From the NCBI RefSeq assembly GCF_945952365.1, contig NZ_CAMFHX010000003.1:62001-126000 (forward strand): a stretch of 64,000 nucleotides of DNA. Reading direction: 5' to 3'. The first letter of the stretch is position 1. Each line of letters opens with the position of its first letter. The translations under genes were made by a program, and so were the position numbers. This document shows, in pieces, positions 61,557-64,000 of the stretch. The notes under the pieces were generated by a model, which had not been told where the DNA came from, did not search any database, and worked only from the letters and a program-made list of their open reading frames with translations. The DNA is from an uncultured Cetobacterium sp. (GTDB taxonomy: Bacteria > Fusobacteriota > Fusobacteriia > Fusobacteriales > Fusobacteriaceae).

Positions 61557-63266
61557 CTAATACGACGGCCAATATTGTGGGCCAGCTTCCCACAAAACAA
61601 CTTTTCTTCCATCTTGATACTCTCCATTCTCCTTCAACGCTCCATTAGAAAAATATATTTCATAAGGACCTTGTAACTCACCATCAACATAACTAAAAGA
61701 TGACTCTAAATCACCTCTAGAAGAGTCATAGCTTTTCCAAACCCCATTTTTCAACCCATTTTTAAAATATCCAGTTTTTACAACAGTTTCTATATTATAT
61801 GGTGATCCTGTTATAGATGATGCTCCAGGAAAATATCCTAAATCAAACTCTTCAAAATATCCATCTTTAACTATGTCTTCATAAGAGTTTATTTTTTCAC
61901 TCTTTCTCTCTCCATAAAAAATCTCTTTTATCCCAAAATACTTAAGAGGGTCTTCATACCAACGAATACCATCTTGAGAAGTTTTTCCAGGAGAGTAATT
62001 TTGAAATACTACAAAAATCTCTTTATCATCCGAATCCTTTAAAGAGTATAGATTAAGCTCCTCATTCTCCAATTTGGCAGCTAAAAGATTCAAATTTTTA
62101 AATTGTGTTAAAGACTCCCTAGCTTTATAATACTCATACCCAGTTTTTGGATGAACTAATCTATCATATATCGAATAATCTCTTTTATAGTGAGAATAGT
62201 TTACAACTTTCTCTAAAATAGAATCCTTATAAGTTTTAATTTGTGACACCTCACCATGCTCCTCAAAATATTTTATCTCCACCACCTCATTTTTGGAGTT
62301 ATAAGTAGTTGTAGAAAATATATGAAGCTCTTCTGATTTTCTATAGAGAATATCTTTTTGAGTCAGTACTTCATTAATAAAATACTTTTTTATGGGAAGG
62401 TAACGCTTTAATTCCTCAAAATACTCATAGGAGTTCCAAACCCCTATTTTTCTATTTTTCTCATAGCTTCCATTTTCATATTCATTGAAGTATTCACCAT
62501 TTTTTACAATCTCTTTCTCTAAGATTTCCCCTTGAAAAACTTCCTCTAAGGTAATCAATCCCAATCTTTGAATCTGAAAAAGAAAATAGTAATCTCCATC
62601 ACTAAATACCGCACTGCTTCCTATCTTTTTTATAAATTTCAATTTATCAAGGGAATATATTTTAAAATACTTCTGGAGATTAAACTTCTCATAATCTTCA
62701 AGAAGAAGTTCATATTGATAAAGGTAAGCCTTGCTGTTATATTCATCTTTCCCCATTCGTTTTGAAACATCCCAAATATTATACTCATTAAAATTTACAA
62801 CTTTATAGTAAGGTACGAGTTGCTCTAACTCTTTTTTAGCTAATTCTGCATTAAAATTCTGAATATTTTCAACTCTTTTATTTAACTTTTGAGAAGTAGC
62901 AATATTAAGTGTTTTAAAACTATATAAATCTCCTAGTGAATACCCTTCTAAAAAGTTTTTATTATTTTGACTATAGATTATAAATATCTCTTTAATATTG
63001 TCTTTATTAATATCATATAAAAAAACGCTTTTGACCTCTTTTGTTATATTTAAACTATCTAAAACTGTACTCAAATTTTTTTCTGGCATTTCAAAAATAA
63101 TATCATACCTATTTTTATTTTTTTGAAATTTCAAAACTCCATTAATTTTTATTGTTTCGTCCTTATATAGTTCCAATTCTAAGTCTTTATGAATAGAGTC
63201 TCCATATAAATTCAACTGAAATAAAAAAATCATAGATATTAAAAACTTATAATAAAATTTATTCAC
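61557..63266 (-). CDS. Exported protein with YwqK/MORN-type repeats
   Basis: 569 residues, signal peptide MNKFYYKFLISMIFLFQLNLYG, predicted periplasmic or outer-surface. YwqK-type (MORN-variant) repeats occur in the middle (NGSYEKNRKIGVWNSYEYF) and at the C-terminus (GYFKNGLKNGVWKSYD; GELQGPYEIYFSNGALKENG). Such repeats occur in proteins annotated as antitoxins or immunity proteins and in surface proteins. The start is GTG 63266 behind AGAGGGGG. It runs after a second predicted membrane gene in the same direction. Function is not known. Confidence 0.78.
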   Translation of the reverse strand: MNKFYYKFLISMIFLFQLNLYGDSIHKDLELELYKDETIKINGVLKFQKNKNRYDIIFEMPEKNLSTVLDSLNITKEVKSVFLYDINKDNIKEIFIIYSQNNKNFLEGYSLGDLYSFKTLNIATSQKLNKRVENIQNFNAELAKKELEQLVPYYKVVNFNEYNIWDVSKRMGKDEYNSKAYLYQYELLLEDYEKFNLQKYFKIYSLDKLKFIKKIGSSAVFSDGDYYFLFQIQRLGLITLEEVFQGEILEKEIVKNGEYFNEYENGSYEKNRKIGVWNSYEYFEELKRYLPIKKYFINEVLTQKDILYRKSEELHIFSTTTYNSKNEVVEIKYFEEHGEVSQIKTYKDSILEKVVNYSHYKRDYSIYDRLVHPKTGYEYYKARESLTQFKNLNLLAAKLENEELNLYSLKDSDDKEIFVVFQNYSPGKTSQDGIRWYEDPLKYFGIKEIFYGERKSEKINSYEDIVKDGYFEEFDLGYFPGASSITGSPYNIETVVKTGYFKNGLKNGVWKSYDSSRGDLESSFSYVDGELQGPYEIYFSNGALKENGEYQDGRKVVLWEAGPQYWPSY

Positions 63267-63286
63267 ACCATGCCCCCTCTATTTTT

Positions 63287-64000
63287 CTAAATGTCTTCAG
63301 ATATCTCCAATTTATTTTTTACAAACCAATATTTATATAGATACACAAAAAATAGATATAAATATAACAGAACAATTAAAATATAAAACTTAAACATCTT
63401 TTTTAAATTTTGAAACTCCTTTTCACCGAAATCTTTTTTAGAGGCATCTAACGTTATTATTTTAGTCATTTTATTTTTCTTTGTGATAACTCCTGTTGTA
63501 CTAAACTCGATTCCATTTACAAACTTTAAAATTTGTTTTGAATTTCTTTTTAATAAATCGTAACTGACACCTCCAGTCGAAAAAGTATAGTAGCGCCTTA
63601 CATTTTCAGGTATCAAATCTATCTTAAACATAAAATCATTTTTTCTAATCTCTCTACGCTCTTTTAAAAATTCAATCTCTTGTTCATAAAAACTATAAAC
63701 GTCAGCCATTTGAATAACGCTTTCATTTCTCAAAGGATATACTGGAAGTTCTTTTAGACGAGTTACTATCTTATTACCTTCGGTAGAGTTTTCCTTTCTT
63801 AAAAGATAGATTGTTCCTGTAGATTCATCTGACATAACCTGAATATTTTGCAAAATTAATTTATCCCCTATTTCAAAATCTGAAAAACTATACTCTTTCT
63901 CTCTCGTAATAACTATCTCTTTTGGAGCACCTTTATGTAGCCCATCACTATAGACTTTAAAAGCTTTAAATGAAAAAACTAAACAAACTATTAACGTTAA
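63287..64000 (-). CDS. Hypothetical exported membrane protein, 5' end outside window
   Basis: The frame is open to the window edge, so the true start is beyond 64000; an internal TTG at 63853 is not a plausible start. The visible N-terminal part is a hydrophobic segment (LTLIVCLVFSFKAF) followed by a soluble region (VYSDGLHKGAPKEIV; YYTFSTGGVSYDLLKRN), and the C-terminus is a second membrane segment (FKFYILIVLLYLYLFFVYLY) with a short charged tail. No family recognised. It ends 20 bases ahead of the YwqK-type gene, so the two are probably cotranscribed and may act at the envelope together. Confidence 0.72.
   Translation of the reverse strand, partial: LTLIVCLVFSFKAFKVYSDGLHKGAPKEIVITREKEYSFSDFEIGDKLILQNIQVMSDESTGTIYLLRKENSTEGNKIVTRLKELPVYPLRNESVIQMADVYSFYEQEIEFLKERREIRKNDFMFKIDLIPENVRRYYTFSTGGVSYDLLKRNSKQILKFVNGIEFSTTGVITKKNKMTKIITLDASKKDFGEKEFQNLKKMFKFYILIVLLYLYLFFVYLYKYWFVKNKLEISEDI

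Noticed and set aside
61391-61648. 85-residue plus-strand ORF
   Set aside because: It is the antisense of the methyltransferase remnant and the end of the YwqK-type gene, and has no SD.
1-64000. CRISPR arrays, tRNA and rRNA genes
   Set aside because: Reading through the window I found no regularly spaced direct repeats, no tRNA T-arm/CCA patterns and no rRNA segments; a dedicated search could still find a missed tRNA.

Overview
The window is AT-rich (by eye about 30% G+C), gene-dense bacterial DNA that reads like a member of the Fusobacteriota, with Fusobacterium or Cetobacterium as the best guesses. It combines Gram-negative envelope genes (MipA/OmpV-type outer-membrane protein, MacA-type periplasmic adaptor, lipoprotein) with genes usual in Firmicutes (RNase M5, AddAB-like nuclease-helicase, SpmA/SpmB, purine riboswitch). 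Ribosome-binding sites are strong AGGAGG types and many genes are followed by clear hairpin-plus-T-run terminators. Species was not determined. I saw no rRNA, tRNA or CRISPR array.

Layout. 1-1995: nagB (5' end cut off by the window) and nagA, aminosugar catabolism. 2075-3170: two YeeE/YedE half-transporters. 3202-5910 (-): NnrD repair enzyme, tyrosine recombinase, RsuA. 6155-12210: unknown gene, nfo, AlaX-type editing enzyme, rlmN, class A PBP. 12293-13740 (-): AAA ATPase with a perfect 23-bp palindrome over its promoter. 13821-18332 (-): HAD phosphatase, MipA/OmpV protein, a glycosyltransferase-deacetylase fusion, M29 aminopeptidase. 18502-20041: yaaA and a DeoR regulator. 20187-21500: a TnpB element carrying what looks like a deleted tnpA remnant, inserted ahead of an orphan CrtI-type oxidoreductase. 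23145-26179 (-): MacAB-like export system. 26270-27833 (-): MscS-like channel preceded by a 29-residue membrane peptide. 27981-33904: quinate/shikimate cluster (aroD, ydiB, MFS transporter, flavin oxidoreductase, divergent LysR gene). 33926-37099: small lipoprotein, hypothetical proteins and a candidate small RNA. 37225-44645: murI-gltS, HdeD-like protein, LD-carboxypeptidase, spmAB, thiamine-type transporter without its ATPase. 44673-52255 (-): AddAB-like pair, mog, cls. 52301-54928 (-): (p)ppGpp synthetase behind a SIR2-like gene that appears to be expressed through a programmed -1 frameshift. 55081-59324: mnmA, LysE-type exporter, nucleoside kinases, small acidic/basic pair, rnmV. 59454-61186: promoter, purine riboswitch and guaA. 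61231-61528: a broken ParB-methyltransferase gene at the 3' end of guaA. 61557-64000 (-): YwqK-type repeat protein and a partial membrane protein.

The most notable observations are: (1) an A AAA AAG slippery heptamer at 54113-54119, with an SD-like AGAGG exactly 10 nt upstream and a small hairpin downstream, joining the SIR2-like reading frame to a 335-codon second frame that has no good start of its own; (2) a free-standing ~115-nt transcription unit at ~35950-36065 made of three hairpins, each with a C-only or C-rich loop; (3) a catabolic-looking quinate/shikimate operon with an enoate-reductase-type enzyme; (4) decayed mobile DNA exactly at the 3' end of guaA, a known integration site in other bacteria.
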